Below, in pieces: positions 36,151 through 47,395 of a stretch of 64,000 nt of DNA. Position 1 is the stretch's first letter. Each line of letters opens with the position of its first letter. Both the position numbers and the translations under genes were made by a program. This DNA is from Solen grandis (Eukaryota; Mollusca; Bivalvia; Adapedonta; Solenidae). The notes beneath the pieces are model-generated. The model did not search any database, had not been told where the DNA came from, and saw nothing but the letters and a program-made list of their open reading frames with translations. The stretch is taken from contig CM037784.1 of assembly GCA_021229015.1 (NCBI GenBank), positions 64,941,223 to 65,005,222 on the forward strand, in the 5' to 3' direction.

Positions 36151-37775
36151 TAAACATCCCTATATTTGTCTTAGACATGTTTGTATATGTTTATATGTGT
36201 TTTAGATATATTTACACTTCACTATATGTGCTTTTGACAAGTTTACATGTGTTTATATATGTCTTAGACATGTTTACATGTACTTTTATGTGTCTTAGAC
36301 ATGTTAAATGTTCTTATATGGGTTACACTTTTCTCTGTGTGTTTTTGAAATGTTTACATGTGTTTCTATGTGTCTTAAAAATGTTTACATGTAATTATAT
36401 TATTTTAGTCATGTTTACACTTCTCTATATGTGTCTTAGAAATGTTTGAATGTGTTTAAATGTGTCTTAGACATATTTACACTTGACTATATGTGTGTAA
36501 GACTTCTTTACACTTGTATATATGTGCTTTAGACAAGTTTACATGTGTTTATTTATGTCTGAAAAATGATTACTTGCTTTATTATATTTGTTTTAGACAT
36601 GCTTTCACCTCTCTTTATTTGTTTTAGAGATGGTTAACTGTATTTATATGTGTCTTAAACATATTTACACTTGACTATATGTTTCTTAGATTTCTTAACA
36701 CTTGTTTATTTGTGCTTTAGACAAGTTTACATGTATTTATATATGTCTTAAACAGGTTTATATGTACTTATATGTATTTTAGACATGTTTACTCTTCTCT
36801 ATATGTGTCTTAGACATCTTTTACTGTGTTTATATGTGTCTTAGACATATTTACACTTCATTATATGTTTCTTAGACTTCTTTACAAATATCTGTATGTA
36901 CTTTAGACAAATTTATATGATATTATGTATGACTTAGACATGTTTACATGTACTTATATGTGTTTTAGATATGTTTATCCTTTTATTTATGACATTTAGA
37001 CGTCTTTGACTCTGTTTATATGTCTTAGACATATTTTCACTTGACTATATGTTTGTTAGACTTCTTTATACTTGTCTATATGTGATTGAGACAGGTTTAA
37101 ATGTGTTTATATATGTCTTAAACATGATTGCCTGTATTTTTTGTGTTTTAGACATGTTTTCAACTCTCTATTTGGGTTTTTTGAGATGGTTGACGGTTTA
37201 TAGTGTTTTAGACATATTTTACCCTTAAGCATTATATGTTTTAGACTTCTTAACACTTGTCTATTTGTTTTTTAGACAAGTTTACATTTATATGATATAT
37301 CTTCTTTACACTTGACTGTATGTGCTTTAGACAAGTTTAAATGTATATTAATATTCTTTATACATTATTACTTTATTTTATATTTGTTTTAGACATGTTT
37401 ACACTTCCCTATATGTGTATTAGACATGTTTAACTATGTTTTATATGTGTCTTAGACATATTTCCACTTGACTATATCTGTGTTAGGCTTCTTTACACTT
37501 GTATCTGTGCTTTGACAAGTTTTCATGTGTTTTTATGTATTTATTAGACATGTTCACATGTACATATATGGATATTTAGACATGTTTACACTTCTCTATA
37601 TGTGTCTTAGACATGTTTAACTATGTTTATAGGTGTCTTAGACATATTTACATTTGATTATATGTGTCTTAGACTCATAAACGAATGTCTATATTGCTTA
37701 ACAAGTTATATTGTTTATATATGTCTTAGAAATGTTTACATGTACTTCATTGTTTGTACATCTATACTTCTCTAT
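36151..37775. repeat. Type A' satellite block 8, running into the gap
   Basis: A' monomers with extra diverged copies; the last 600-700 bp (37100-37775) carry many small indels. Ends at the assembly gap. Confidence 0.85.
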
Positions 37776-37875
37776 NNNNNNNNNNNNNNNNNNNNNNNNN
37801 NNNNNNNNNNNNNNNNNNNNNNNNNNNNNNNNNNNNNNNNNNNNNNNNNNNNNNNNNNNNNNNNNNNNNNNNNNN
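37776..37875. other. Assembly gap (100 N)
   Basis: Exactly 100 consecutive N, the conventional length for a gap of unknown size. Sequence class changes completely across it, so the two sides may not be truly adjacent. Confidence 0.99.
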
Positions 37876-38493
37876 CTTAGCTCTAGGCCTTATTGATTCA
37901 TAGAAGAAGATTTTTTAAGATTTTCCTATTTAACTCTATGTAAAACAAGTGACACCTGGTGTGGGGTCATTTATCACCATTGGGTTATGATTTGTACAAT
38001 CTTGGTAGTGGCCCATAAGATGATGCTACATACCAAATATCTAAGCTCTAGGCCTTATGGATTCATAGAAGAAGATTTTTTAAGATTTTCCTATATAACT
38101 CTGTGTAAAACAAGTGACCCCTGGTGCGGGGTCATTTATCACCATAGGGCTATGATTTGACAATCTTGGATGGCCCAAAGATGATGCTCATACCAAAATC
38201 TAAGCTCTAGGCCTTATGGATTCATAGAAGAAGATTTTTTAAGATTTTCATTTTTAAAATCTATTTTTAGCTCCTGTGACCTAATTATGCGATGGACCAG
38301 AACCATTTATACAACTTTAGTAGAGCTTCATCCAAGGAACATTCCTGCAAAATATTTTTCAAATTGGCCAAGCCGTTTAGGAGAAGATGTTGTTTGAAGC
38401 AATTGTTGACGCACGGACGCACGGACGCACGGACGCCGGACAAAAGGCGATCAGAAAAGCTCACCTTGAGCACGTTGTGCTCATGTGAGCTAA
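37876..38493 (+). mobile_element. 165-bp-repeat element with terminal hairpin, copy 1 (5' end lost in gap)
   Basis: About two and a half units of a 165-bp repeat (CTCTAGGCCTTATGGATTCA ... CAAGTGACCCCTGGTGCGGG), then a 3' module (TTTTAGCTCCTGTGACCTAA, an (ACGCACGG)n stretch, CGGACAAAAGGCGATCAGAA) and a terminal hairpin at 38459-38490 with arms GCTCAC..TGAGCAC / GTGCTCA..GTGAGC, followed by TAA. Non-coding. A widespread bivalve repeat by recognition; hairpin plus CTAA suggests Helitron-like ends. Confidence 0.7.
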
Positions 38494-39555
38494 CAAGTGA
38501 CCCTGGTGCGGGGGCATTTATCACCATAGGGCTATGATTTGAACAATCTTGGTAATGAACCATTAGATGATGCTACATACCAAATATCTAAGCTCTGGGC
38601 CTTATGGATTTACAGAAGAAGATTTTTTAAGATTTTCCTATATAACTCTATGTAAAACAAGTGACCCCTGGTGCGGGGGCATTTATCACCATAGGGCTAT
38701 GATTTGCACAATCTTGGTAATGAACATTAGATGATGCTACATACCAAATATCTAAGCTCTGGGCCTTATGGATTTACAGAAGAAGATTTTTTAAGATTTT
38801 CCTATATAACTCTATGTAAAACAAGTGACCCCTGGTGCGGGGGCATTTATCACCATAGGGCTATGATTTGCACAATCTTGGTAATGGCCCATAAGATGAT
38901 GCTACATACCAAATATCTAAGCTCTGGGCCTTATGGATTTACAGAAGAAGATTTTTTAAGATTTTCCTATATAACTCTATGTAAAACAAGTGACCCCTGG
39001 TGCGGGGGCATTTATCACCATAGGGCTATGATTTGCACAATCTTGGTAATGGACCATTAGATGATGCTACATACCAAATATCTAAGCTCTGGGCCTTATG
39101 GATTTACAGAAGAAGATTTTTTAAGATTTTCCTATATAACTCTATGTAAAACAAGTGACCCCTGGTGCGGGGGCATTTATCACCATAGGGCTATGATTTG
39201 CACAATCTTGGTAATGGCCCATAAGATGATGCTACATACCAAATATCTAAGCTCTAGGCCTTACAGTTTTGCAGAAGAAGATTTTCAAAGTTTGAGTTTT
39301 TAAAATCTATTTTTAGCTCCTGTGACCTACTTTTTCAACCAATCTGAATAATTTGTACAACTTTGATAGAGGGCATCATAAGGATGATTCCTGTGAAGTT
39401 TGGTCAAAATCCCTTCAGCGGTTCAGGAGATGTTCTTTAAAGCAAATTGTTGACGACGGACGGACGCACGCACGCACGCACGCACGGACGACGGACGACG
39501 GACAAAAGGTGATCACAATAGCTCACCTTGAGCACTTCGTGCTCAGGTGAGCTAA
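38494..39555 (+). mobile_element. 165-bp-repeat element, copy 2, fused directly to copy 1
   Basis: Begins immediately after copy 1's terminal GAGCTAA, inside a 165-bp unit (CAAGTGACCCTGGTGCGG), and holds about four and a half very similar units (38731, 38896, 39061 and 39226 are in phase). A different 3' module follows (GACCTACTTTTTCAACCAAT ... TTCAGCGGTTCAGGAGATG), then (ACGC)n/(ACGG)n and a perfect hairpin at 39521-39552 (GCTCACCTTGAGCAC, loop, GTGCTCAGGTGAGC) plus TAA. The repeats are in frame only because 165 is divisible by 3. Confidence 0.72.
39456..39501. repeat. (ACGC)n/(GACG)n microsatellite
   Basis: Short GC-rich run that sits just upstream of the terminal hairpin in each copy of the 165-bp-repeat element. 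Confidence 0.85.
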
Positions 39556-39878
39556 AAATAAGAATTTAAACATGTAGAAGTTCAGCGATTCTGCCGTGTT
39601 GTCAAAGTTTTACTACACATTAAGCAAGTGAGATGTAGAGAATTTCAAGACGATTACTTTGGTACTTAGAGTTTTAAAATTGATTAAAGTATAAGGAAGT
39701 TACATCAAAATTACAAATTTAAACCCAATTGTAGAATTTCGAAAAATATCCTACTTTCGCTTTCACCTTAATTGAAGCATTTTCGGAAAATATAAGTTTA
39801 CAGATATGTATTAGTCATATAAATTGCAAAATAAACTTTTTACTTATATCATATATATGATATTAATAGCTAAACAAG
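39556..39878. repeat. Unclassified repeat, paralogue of 50443-50799
   Basis: From AAATAAGAATTTAAACATGT to AGCTAAACAAG the two loci align with small indels. In the paralogue AAATAAG is preceded by TTACATCAA, whereas here it is preceded by GAGCTA; this marks the insertion boundary of the hairpin element. Confidence 0.75.
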
Positions 39879-40853
39879 TGATGACAATAATTTAATGGTG
39901 TTTCAATTCTATTCTTTATCAATATCGTATAGTACATTACAGTACACAGGGCAACCCAAAGATGTAAACAAAATGGTCGCCCTCGTGTAAAAGGGAGTTT
40001 GCAGATTAAAACTTTTAAAAATACCATGTTCTACCAATAATCAAACGGATTTACTTGTCATAAACCTTAATTATAACTTGTAAAAGTGAATCAAGCTGGA
40101 AATGACATCTAAACCACACTGAATATCTAAATACAGACATTAGACAAATGCATTACGTTCACATCGAGACCGATTGCAAATGTGACACGGAGGTGAAGAG
40201 AATATTCCTGGCGTAATGCATTAATTTGGCTAGTTTGCTGGCAGATAAGTCAGTCAACTGTCAAAATTTATGTGATTTGTCAGAGGTCACCACTGCAAAT
40301 CAGATACAAATAGATACAAATAGCAGATACAAATTGATCCAACCCAAAGACAAATACAAAGGTAAGTAAAATTAGTAATGCTTGGGCATTACATTATTGT
40401 CTTTTTCAAAACCTGAATGCACTTTTTTCTTATATATTCTTATATGGTAAAATTCTTTTTTAAATTTATTTATTTTTGTTTATCAAAAAATAGGGAAAAA
40501 ATGCTGAACAGATGTAGAAAAGATGGTATGTGTAGGCAATTTGAAATAATGTTTATTTTAACCCAAAACAGCATTGCTCTTTCTTTTTTTCATCTTGTAG
40601 GTTTTGATTTTGAACATATTCTGTCGTAATGCGACAATCATCAAATTACAGGTCATCTTTTTTTAACAAATGTCCAATTATACTGCTAGTTCATTGGTGT
40701 TAAAATTTACATGAACTAAGTATACTCCAAAATGTAACGAAACAGTCATATCTCTTTTGAAATAGGGCTCCGTTAAGATTATATAATAGAGAAGGATTTC
40801 AATCATTAAAACAGGATGACCCAAATTACAGACTAACAGACGTTAAGACAAAA
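39879..40853. other. AT-rich sequence, nothing recognised
   Basis: No ORF with family resemblance, no RNA gene and no clear repeat structure, except ATACAAATAGATACAAATAG near 40305. The 70-codon ORF at 40417-40629 is AT-rich and unsupported. Confidence 0.5.
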
Positions 40854-41876
40854 CAAGAGGGCCATGATGGCCCTGAATCACTCACCTGAGTACCATTGCT
40901 TCAACTGATGTCAAGGTTTTTAAACAGACAAGGATTCTGATATAACTTAATCTAAAACATTTTACCCCTGACAATACTACACACCAAATATCTAAGCAAT
41001 GGGCCATATGGTTTCAGAGAAGACTTGGGCACAGGGTCATTTATCACCGTAGGGCCAAGACTTTGAAAATCTTTGTAATGAACCATTAGATGCTACTACA
41101 TACCAAAAATCTTAGCTCTAGGCCTTATTGATTCATAGAAGAAGATTTTTTAAGATTTTCCTATTTAACTCTATGTAAAACAAGTGACCCCTGGTGTGGG
41201 GTCATTTATCACCATAGGGCTATGATTTGTACAATCTTGGTAGTGGCCCATAAGATGATGCTTCATACCAAATATCTAAGCTCTAGGCCTTATGCATTCA
41301 TGGAAGAAGATTTTTTAAGATTTTCCTATATAACTCTATGTAAAACAAGTGACCCCTGGTGCGGGGGCATTATCACCATAGGGTATGATTTGAACAATCT
41401 TGGTAATGCCATAGATGATGCTACATACCAAAAATCAAGGTAGGCCTTTGGTTTCAGAAGAAGATTTTTTAAGTTTTTCTATACCTATGTAAACAAGTGA
41501 CCTCTGGTGTGGGGTCATTTATCACCATAGGGCTATGATTTGTACGATCTTGGTAGTGGCCCATAAGATGATGCTACATACCAAAAATCAAAAGGTTAGG
41601 CCTTGTGGTTTCGGAGAAGAAGATTTTTTCAATTTTCATTTTTAAAATCTATTTTTAGCTCCTGTGACCTAATTATGCGATGGACCAGAACCATTTATAC
41701 AACTTTAGTAGAGCTTCATCCAAGGAACATTCCTGCAAAATATTTTTCAAATTGGCCAAGCCGTTTAGGAGGAGATGTTGTTTGAAGCAATTGTTGACGC
41801 CGGACGCACGCACGGACGACGGACAAAAGGCGATCAGAAAAGCTCACCTTGAGCACGTTGTGCTCATGTGAGCTAA
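40854..41876 (+). mobile_element. 165-bp-repeat element, full-length copy
   Basis: Starts with CAAGAGGGCCATGATGGCCC followed by TGAATCACTCACCTGAG (an imperfect palindrome around GGGCCATGATGGCCC). Four to five internal repeats of about 165 bp follow (some damaged), then the 3' module and a terminal hairpin at 41842-41873 (GCTCACCTTGAGCAC / GTGCTCATGTGAGC) with TAA. Both termini share a CTCACCT motif. No terminal inverted repeats in the cut-and-paste sense and no obvious target duplication. Another 5' end of this type is at 60710. Confidence 0.75.
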
Positions 41877-42480
41877 TAAATACACATTTTTGCTCTGGGA
41901 AGTAAATCAATTGTTTAATTTTCTTTATTTGCTGGTTACCTTTCGCGTTTGACATTCTTGTGATCATTCCGGGGCCAGTTAATTATCGTCTTTTTTAATG
42001 ACTTCTATTTAAATTTTTCCCTTCAAATTTTATGGTTGTCTCTTGGACATTTTCTTTTTATATTAATGCTGTAATCAGTGCTATCACTCTTTGGTAAAAT
42101 TAATGCATAATAATTATCAACACAAACATGGCGTATCACGGTCAAGTATTAGTGATGCATGGATGCTGTGGTAAAATTCAACACGCCCTTGGCTGATCTG
42201 TCAATCAAATGCATTTGACAGGTGATTTGGAGAATATATACACACGCGTGTGTATTTCAGTGCATGTAAACATGGGTCCCAGTAGGGATTATGATATGTC
42301 GGCAAAATCAAGACATGTTGCACATCAACAGGCTGGTCACAAGCGCATGGGGAAAACACATTATGAAACCATTATGAAGTTGAACTGAGTAAATGGTGCA
42401 GACAAATCATTAATCATTTTGCAAGCAACCCTGTTCTAAAAACCTTAAGATTTTATATTAATTAATGTGATACTAGGTGT
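41877..42480. other. Intergenic sequence, nothing recognised
   Basis: No convincing ORF, RNA gene or repeat. Contains a CACACGCGTGTG palindrome at about 42241-42252. Confidence 0.45.
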
Positions 42481-42668
42481 TTATTGATTTATTTTTGTTT
42501 TGAAATGAAAACCCCTGTATACTAGCACAAATGGAAGAGAATCACCCTGTTGGTTGGTTGGTTGGTTGGTTGGTTGGTCAGTCGGTTGGTTGATCAGTCG
42601 GTCATGCGGAATCTTGTCCGGTACTTTCAGCCATTTCACCTGATACTTGGCATAAATATTTATCAGAA
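42481..42668. repeat. Host repeat with (GGTT)n microsatellite, left part
   Basis: Molluscan-type repeat (GAAAACCCCTGTATACTAGC; TTCACCTGATACTTGGCATA) containing GGTTGGTT repeats at about 42548-42604. It is interrupted by the hAT-like MITE at 42669 and resumes at 43322 (AAATGTGCAAGACGCAAATT). Confidence 0.65.
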
Positions 42669-43321
42669 CAGGGCTACAGATAAGGTTTGAGGTCAATTGG
42701 GTATTTACTCATCAATTTTTCAAGGAATTGGGTTTTCACAATTTTAATTGAGTAATGAAAATATGGTTACTCCATCAAAATTAAGTCAATTGCTTTTTTT
42801 TTCATCAACTTAATTTTAGAATTGAAATAACAGTACATGTTCTTACTGGTATATGCGCCTGCTGTTCTTGTATGCAAAAATGTCAATTTAACAATTATCA
42901 TATGCAGGATTTATCATTAGCTCCTCAACAATTAAATAAAATAAAAAAATTCAAGCTCCTCAACAATTAAATAAAAAAAAAAATTCAATCATATTTGATC
43001 TTCCTGATCCAAAGATTTAGCACTTTTAACTATTGAATTAAAACAAATTATTTACTGGTTAACATGGAATTGGATGCTATCAACTTTGGCCAAATTACCA
43101 GAAATCGTTTTAAGTCTATTTTGCGGATTCGCAAGTAACCAGTCAAACATATACGAGTATTTGTAAACATCACTCTGATTCAAAATGTTGCTTTAATATT
43201 TTGGATATTTGAGTAATCTAATTTTTAAATGCTTTTTGATATGCTAGAATTTTATAAGAATTGAGTTTTTATCTATTTTATTTGCGTAATTACGCAAATA
43301 CCAACCTTATCTGTACCCCTG
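42669..43321. mobile_element. hAT-like MITE, about 653 bp
   Basis: Terminal inverted repeats of 21 bp match at 19 positions: left CAGGGCTACAGATAAGG..., right ...CCTTATCTGTACCCCTG. CAGGG ends are typical of hAT elements. Flanks TATCAGAA and ACAGAAGC are compatible only with a degraded 8-bp duplication. The interior is AT-rich and non-coding, with a short tandem duplication (CTCCTCAACAATTAAATAAA at about 42921 and 42956) and an ATTTGCGTAATTACGCAAAT palindrome next to the right TIR. Nested inside the host repeat. Confidence 0.75.
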
Positions 43322-43994
43322 ACAGAAGCACTAAATGTGCAAGACGCAAATTTCACTTCATTCCCACAAGGATTACGATGTTATTGCCCCTGAATCAACT
43401 TGAAATGTCTTGTCCAGTGAATTCCTCTTTCAATTTCAGTCTGATTCATCTAATACTTTGCAAAAAATGTTCTTCATTAGCAGTAGATGTACAAGACGCA
43501 AATTTCACTTCGTTCCGAGGATTACGCAGTTATTGCCCCTGATTTGACTTTAAATATCTTGTGACGCGAACTACATTTCTTAACCGACTCAGTTCAAATG
43601 TTGTGTGTGAATTGATAATCAGGTGGATAGGTGCGTGTCATAAATTTCACTTGAATTGTCTTAAGGATTGCAGAATTATTGCCCTGGTTTCATTTTTGCA
43701 TTATCTCCCTTTGGTTAATTTTGTTTTTCTTGTCCGGAACATTGCTCAAATATTATACAATGTATTGACTTGAAATTTAAAATGTAACCAGAATCTGATG
43801 GCAACTAGGAAAAGTGCAGTGTCCAAGAACTGTAACAACTCTGGTACCATTTTTTAATTATCTCCCTTTGTTAAATAGCTTTTTTTTCTTGTCCCGACAT
43901 CAACTTCAATATTATACATGGTATTTACTTCAAACTTAAAATGTAAACAGATGGCACTAGGAGAAGTGCAATGTCTAAGATCTGTGACTATACT
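43322..43994. repeat. Host repeat, right part: 140-160 bp degenerate units
   Basis: Three to four diverged units share CAAGACGCAAATTTCACTTC, GGATTACG..GTTATTGCCCCTGA and CTTGTCC stretches. The ORFs at 43261-43542 and 43561-43773 lie in this repeat and have no family features. Confidence 0.6.
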
Positions 43995-44241
43995 TTAACC
44001 CTTTCCCTCTTAGAGGAAACCATGAAAAGACCTATGCGAACAACATAAAACCAGATCAGCCTGCGAGTAACTCGCAGGCTGATCAGGTTTTATGCTGTTC
44101 GCTGCTCCTCAGTGGTCTGGTCTGGAAATGAGGACTTTATAATTAAATTTGGTAAGGTTTAACTCTGGTTTTCTGCAGATCAGGCTTTATGTGGTACCTA
44201 CTGAGTGCGTCAAAATGAGTCTATATGAGGGAAAGGGTTAA
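43995..44241. mobile_element. piggyBac-like MITE with TTAA target duplication (247 bp)
   Basis: Flanked by TTAA on both sides (43995-43998 and 44238-44241), with inverted ends CCCTTTCCCTC and GAGGGAAAGGG. Contains an internal perfect palindrome (CAGCCTGCGAGT then AACTCGCAGGCTG, about 44057-44081) and outer matching CATAAAACC / GGTTTTATG sequences. CCCT ends plus TTAA are diagnostic of the piggyBac superfamily. Non-coding, non-autonomous. Confidence 0.85.
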
Positions 44242-44986
44242 TACTGCTGTGCCAAATAATCATAACTGATTCTCTATCCACTTTAAAAAATGACTTTACT
44301 TACTTATTGATTGCTATCATATATAATATACTATGTAGACAGGTGCTTATCTATGCTCCGTCTGGAGTCTGGCTTCTCCTGTATCAAAGCATTTTGCGGG
44401 GGTATTAATGACCCACAGTGCAGACATAGGTGCCGATATCAGTGCTATATTGGCCCGATAACTTCTGCTGACTGGGTATATTGTGTAGTTAAAGGCAACT
44501 ATGAACTAACCTTTACTACTTACGGGTACTTTTCTATGTTGAAGCGGAGACAAAAGTTGGCAGTTTTTTCTTGGTTTTGATGCCTTTAGTGATGTTCTGG
44601 TCACATGGTATTGCTACACTGTAAGTTTAGCATTTTTGGAAAATAGAAAATACCCTACTTTTACTTTTACATAATTTTAAACATTTTCGGAAAATGTAAT
44701 TGGCAATGGCCCAGAACAGTGAAAATTGTATGGCAAATATTTCAGACCATGTCTTTTGAATGCAATGATTTTCAAATTCATAGCACATCATATGACATCA
44801 TAGACACTAGATTCGACGTCAGTTAAAACGTTAGTACGCGCTTTTGAATGGATTTTCTAGTAAATTCACAAAAGGTATAAGTTAGGATTTTGTTGTGCAT
44901 CCTTACTTTCGTTTTCAAAATATTGAAAAGACAGAGGTTCTGTGGTGAAACCATGTTTCAAAAAATATGACCTCGAAATTAAATTT
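44242..44986. other. Intergenic, fragments of the GACGTC repeat family
   Basis: The 89-codon ORF at 44311-44580 is Cys-rich but has no recognisable domain or conserved neighbour and is not called. From about 44640 the sequence resembles the leader of the later arrays (TACCCTACTTTTACTTTTAC; ATTTCAGACCATG; TAGATTCGACGTCAG). Confidence 0.45.
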
Positions 44987-45075
44987 AGTACAATCTGACT
45001 AAAGTACACGATCTTCCTACGATCTTATGTAGCATAGGGTATATATAGGAGATGACTTTAGTCAGATTGAGTACT
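44987..45075. mobile_element. Small inverted-repeat element (about 89 bp)
   Basis: Arms AATCTGACTAAAGT (44992-45005) and ACTTTAGTCAGATT (45055-45068) are perfect complements, extended imperfectly by AGTAC and GAGTACT. The loop is non-coding. Probably a miniature MITE; the superfamily is unknown. Confidence 0.6.
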
Positions 45076-45465
45076 CCATATGAGATAAAAAGCCGAAATT
45101 CACACATATTGTAATTTTAAAGGTTTTCTTCAGATTTTCATAGGCCGGACGTCATTTGACATCATGGGATTATTATATGTTTTCATTTCTCGTGCAATAA
45201 ATTCAGTGTGATCCCAATAGTCCAGAACTACAAAAAATTTATGGCATATATTAAATATGCTGAATTTTCATATGCAATTATATTCACATCTATATGACAT
45301 CAGAATAGACGTCGGATCAAAAAGTTTGTAAGCGATCTGAAACATAATAACTTGATGAATTTTTCGAAAATTTTAAAAGAATGTATAGGTTACACTCTAG
45401 ATACCTAATATTTTCTGCGTATTCTGTATTAATAATTTTCAGTTTGATTGAGTTTTTAACGGTTT

Positions 45466-45537
45466 GCAGAAAGTCCTATCGTTTGCCGTGCAAACAAAAT
45501 CTAGTTAGGACTTTCTGCCTAAAGCAGAAAGTCCTAT
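45466..45537. repeat. GCAGAAAGTCCT terminal module with hairpin and CTAGTT
   Basis: GCAGAAAGTCCTATC, hairpin GTTTGCCGTGCAAAC, then AAAATCTAGTT, immediately followed by inverted AGGACTTTCTGC (45507-45518) and another direct GCAGAAAGTCCTAT (45524-45537). Equivalent modules occur at 49359 and 54315, and a damaged one at about 58342. Confidence 0.75.
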
Positions 45538-45569
45538 TGGGTTTGTACTGTTTATTCTTCTTCTTCTTA

Positions 45570-47395
45570 TTATTATTATTCTTTTTTTCTTCCTAACTAA
45601 ACGCTTATTTTTCTATGTTGCAATACTCCTAGGACGATGAAATTTTTATGACTTATTAGCCACGTCAGGAAATTTTGATTTCTATGATTTTCATATGCCT
45701 ATGACGTCATATGACGTCACATTTGAAATATGCTACAAAGGTTTGTACGCGGTCTACAGCCATTGTTTGTGAACCGATTTTCATCAAATTTTCACAGATT
45801 GTGTATATTAAGTTCTAGTTGTGCATCCCGGTGTCCGTTTTTCAAAATTCGAAAAGTCCATGGTTCTATAGCGAATCCAAGATTCGAACCAAGGTCGTAA
45901 ATTTTTAAATGCTTATAAAATCTGTCCTTTTTAAGAAAGAAAGTTGATATTTAGTCAGTATATAGGTGTCTAGAAGTTTTAAAAATTTTGTGAAAATATT
46001 TGTCATATGACGTCACGTGACGTCATTATATGATAATGTATTTCTAATATTAACAAGAATATTTCTATATGTTGAAATTGTCGAAAGGCAATGAAAATTT
46101 AAAGACACATGCTTCAAACGCTGAAATTTTGATTTCTATGATTTTCATATGCCTATGACGTCATATGACGTCACACTGGAAATATGCAACAAAAGTTTGT
46201 ACGCGGTCTACAGCCATTGTTTATGAACCGATTTTCATCAAATTTTCACAGAATGTGTATATTAAGTTCTAGTTGTGCATCCCGGTGTCCGTTTTTCAAA
46301 ATTCGAAAAGTCCAAGGTTCTATAGCGATTCCAAGATTCGAACCAAGGTCGTAAATTTTCAAATTCTTATAAAATCGGTCCTATTTGAGATAGAAAGATG
46401 ATATTGGGTCAGTATATAGGTCTCTGGGAGTCTTAAACATTTTGTGAAAATAAATGTCATATGACGTCACGTGACGTCATTATATGATAATGAATTTCTA
46501 ATTCTAACAAGATTATTTCTTTATCTTGAAATTTATGAAGGGCAATAAAAATTAATGCCGCATGCTTCAGATGCTGTAATTTCGATTTCAAAGATTTTCA
46601 GAAGCCTATGACGTCATATTACGTCACATTTGAAATTGACTACGAAAGTTTGTACACGGTCCAGAGCCATTATTAATGGGCCGATTTTCATCAAATTTTC
46701 ACAGAATGTGTATATTAAGTTCTAGTTGTGCATCTCGTTGTCCGTTTTTCAAAATGCGAAAAGTCCATGGTTCTATAGCGATTCCAAGATTCGAACCAAG
46801 GTCGTAAATTTTTAAATGCTTATAAAATCGGTCCTTTTTGAGATAGAAAAGTGATATTTGGTCAGTATAAAGGTCCCTAAGAGTCTTAAACATTTTGTGA
46901 AAATAAATGTCATATGACGTCACGTGACGTCATTATATGATAATGTATTTCTAATATTAACAAGAATTTCTATATATTGAATTGTCGAAGGGCAATGAAA
47001 ATTTAATGACAAATGATTCAGACACTGAAATTTCGATTTCAATAATTTTCAGAGGCCTATGACGTCATATGACGTCACATTTGAAATTGACTACGAAAGT
47101 TTGTACACGGTCCAGAGCCATTATTAATGGGCCGATTTTCATCAAATTTTCACAGAATGTGTATATTACGTTCTTATTGTGTATACCGGTGTCCGGTTTT
47201 TCAAAATTCGAAAAGTCCAAGCATCTATGGCGGATCCAAGATTCGAACCAAGGACGTCAATTTTTAAATGCTTATAAAAACTGTCCTATTTGAGATAGAA
47301 AGTTGAAATTTTGTCAGTTAGTAGGTCTCTGGGAGTCTTAACAATTATGTGAAAATAAACGTCATATGACGTCACGTGACGTCATTTTTTATTAT
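45570..47395. repeat. GACGTCAT array, subfamily 1: four units of about 450 bp
   Basis: Units begin near 45600, 46050, 46500 and 46950. Each holds CTATGACGTCATATGACGTCAC, then TTTGTACGCGGTCTACAGCC, TTTTCATCAAATTTTCACAG, GCATCCCGGTGTCCGTTTTT, and ends with CATATGACGTCACGTGACGT (offsets of about 300 and 150 bp between palindromes). Preceded by an (ATT)n/poly-T stretch TTATTCTTTTTTTCTTCCTA, which recurs at the start of each array. Non-coding; short ORFs are incidental. Confidence 0.85.

Noticed and set aside
15176..37770. Plus-strand ORFs rich in YMCLRHVY or MFICVLDIFTF peptides
   Set aside because: Type A satellite translated; hydrophobic bias comes from TAT/ATG/TGT-rich monomers. Not membrane proteins.
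38731..39303. ORFs with a 55-residue repeat (MMLHTKYLSS...)
   Set aside because: The 165-bp DNA repeat is divisible by 3, so any open frame is propagated. It lies inside a non-coding transposon.
44311..44580. Secreted Cys-rich peptide gene (89 codons)
   Set aside because: No signal peptide pattern, no cysteine framework I recognise, and it lies between transposon relics.
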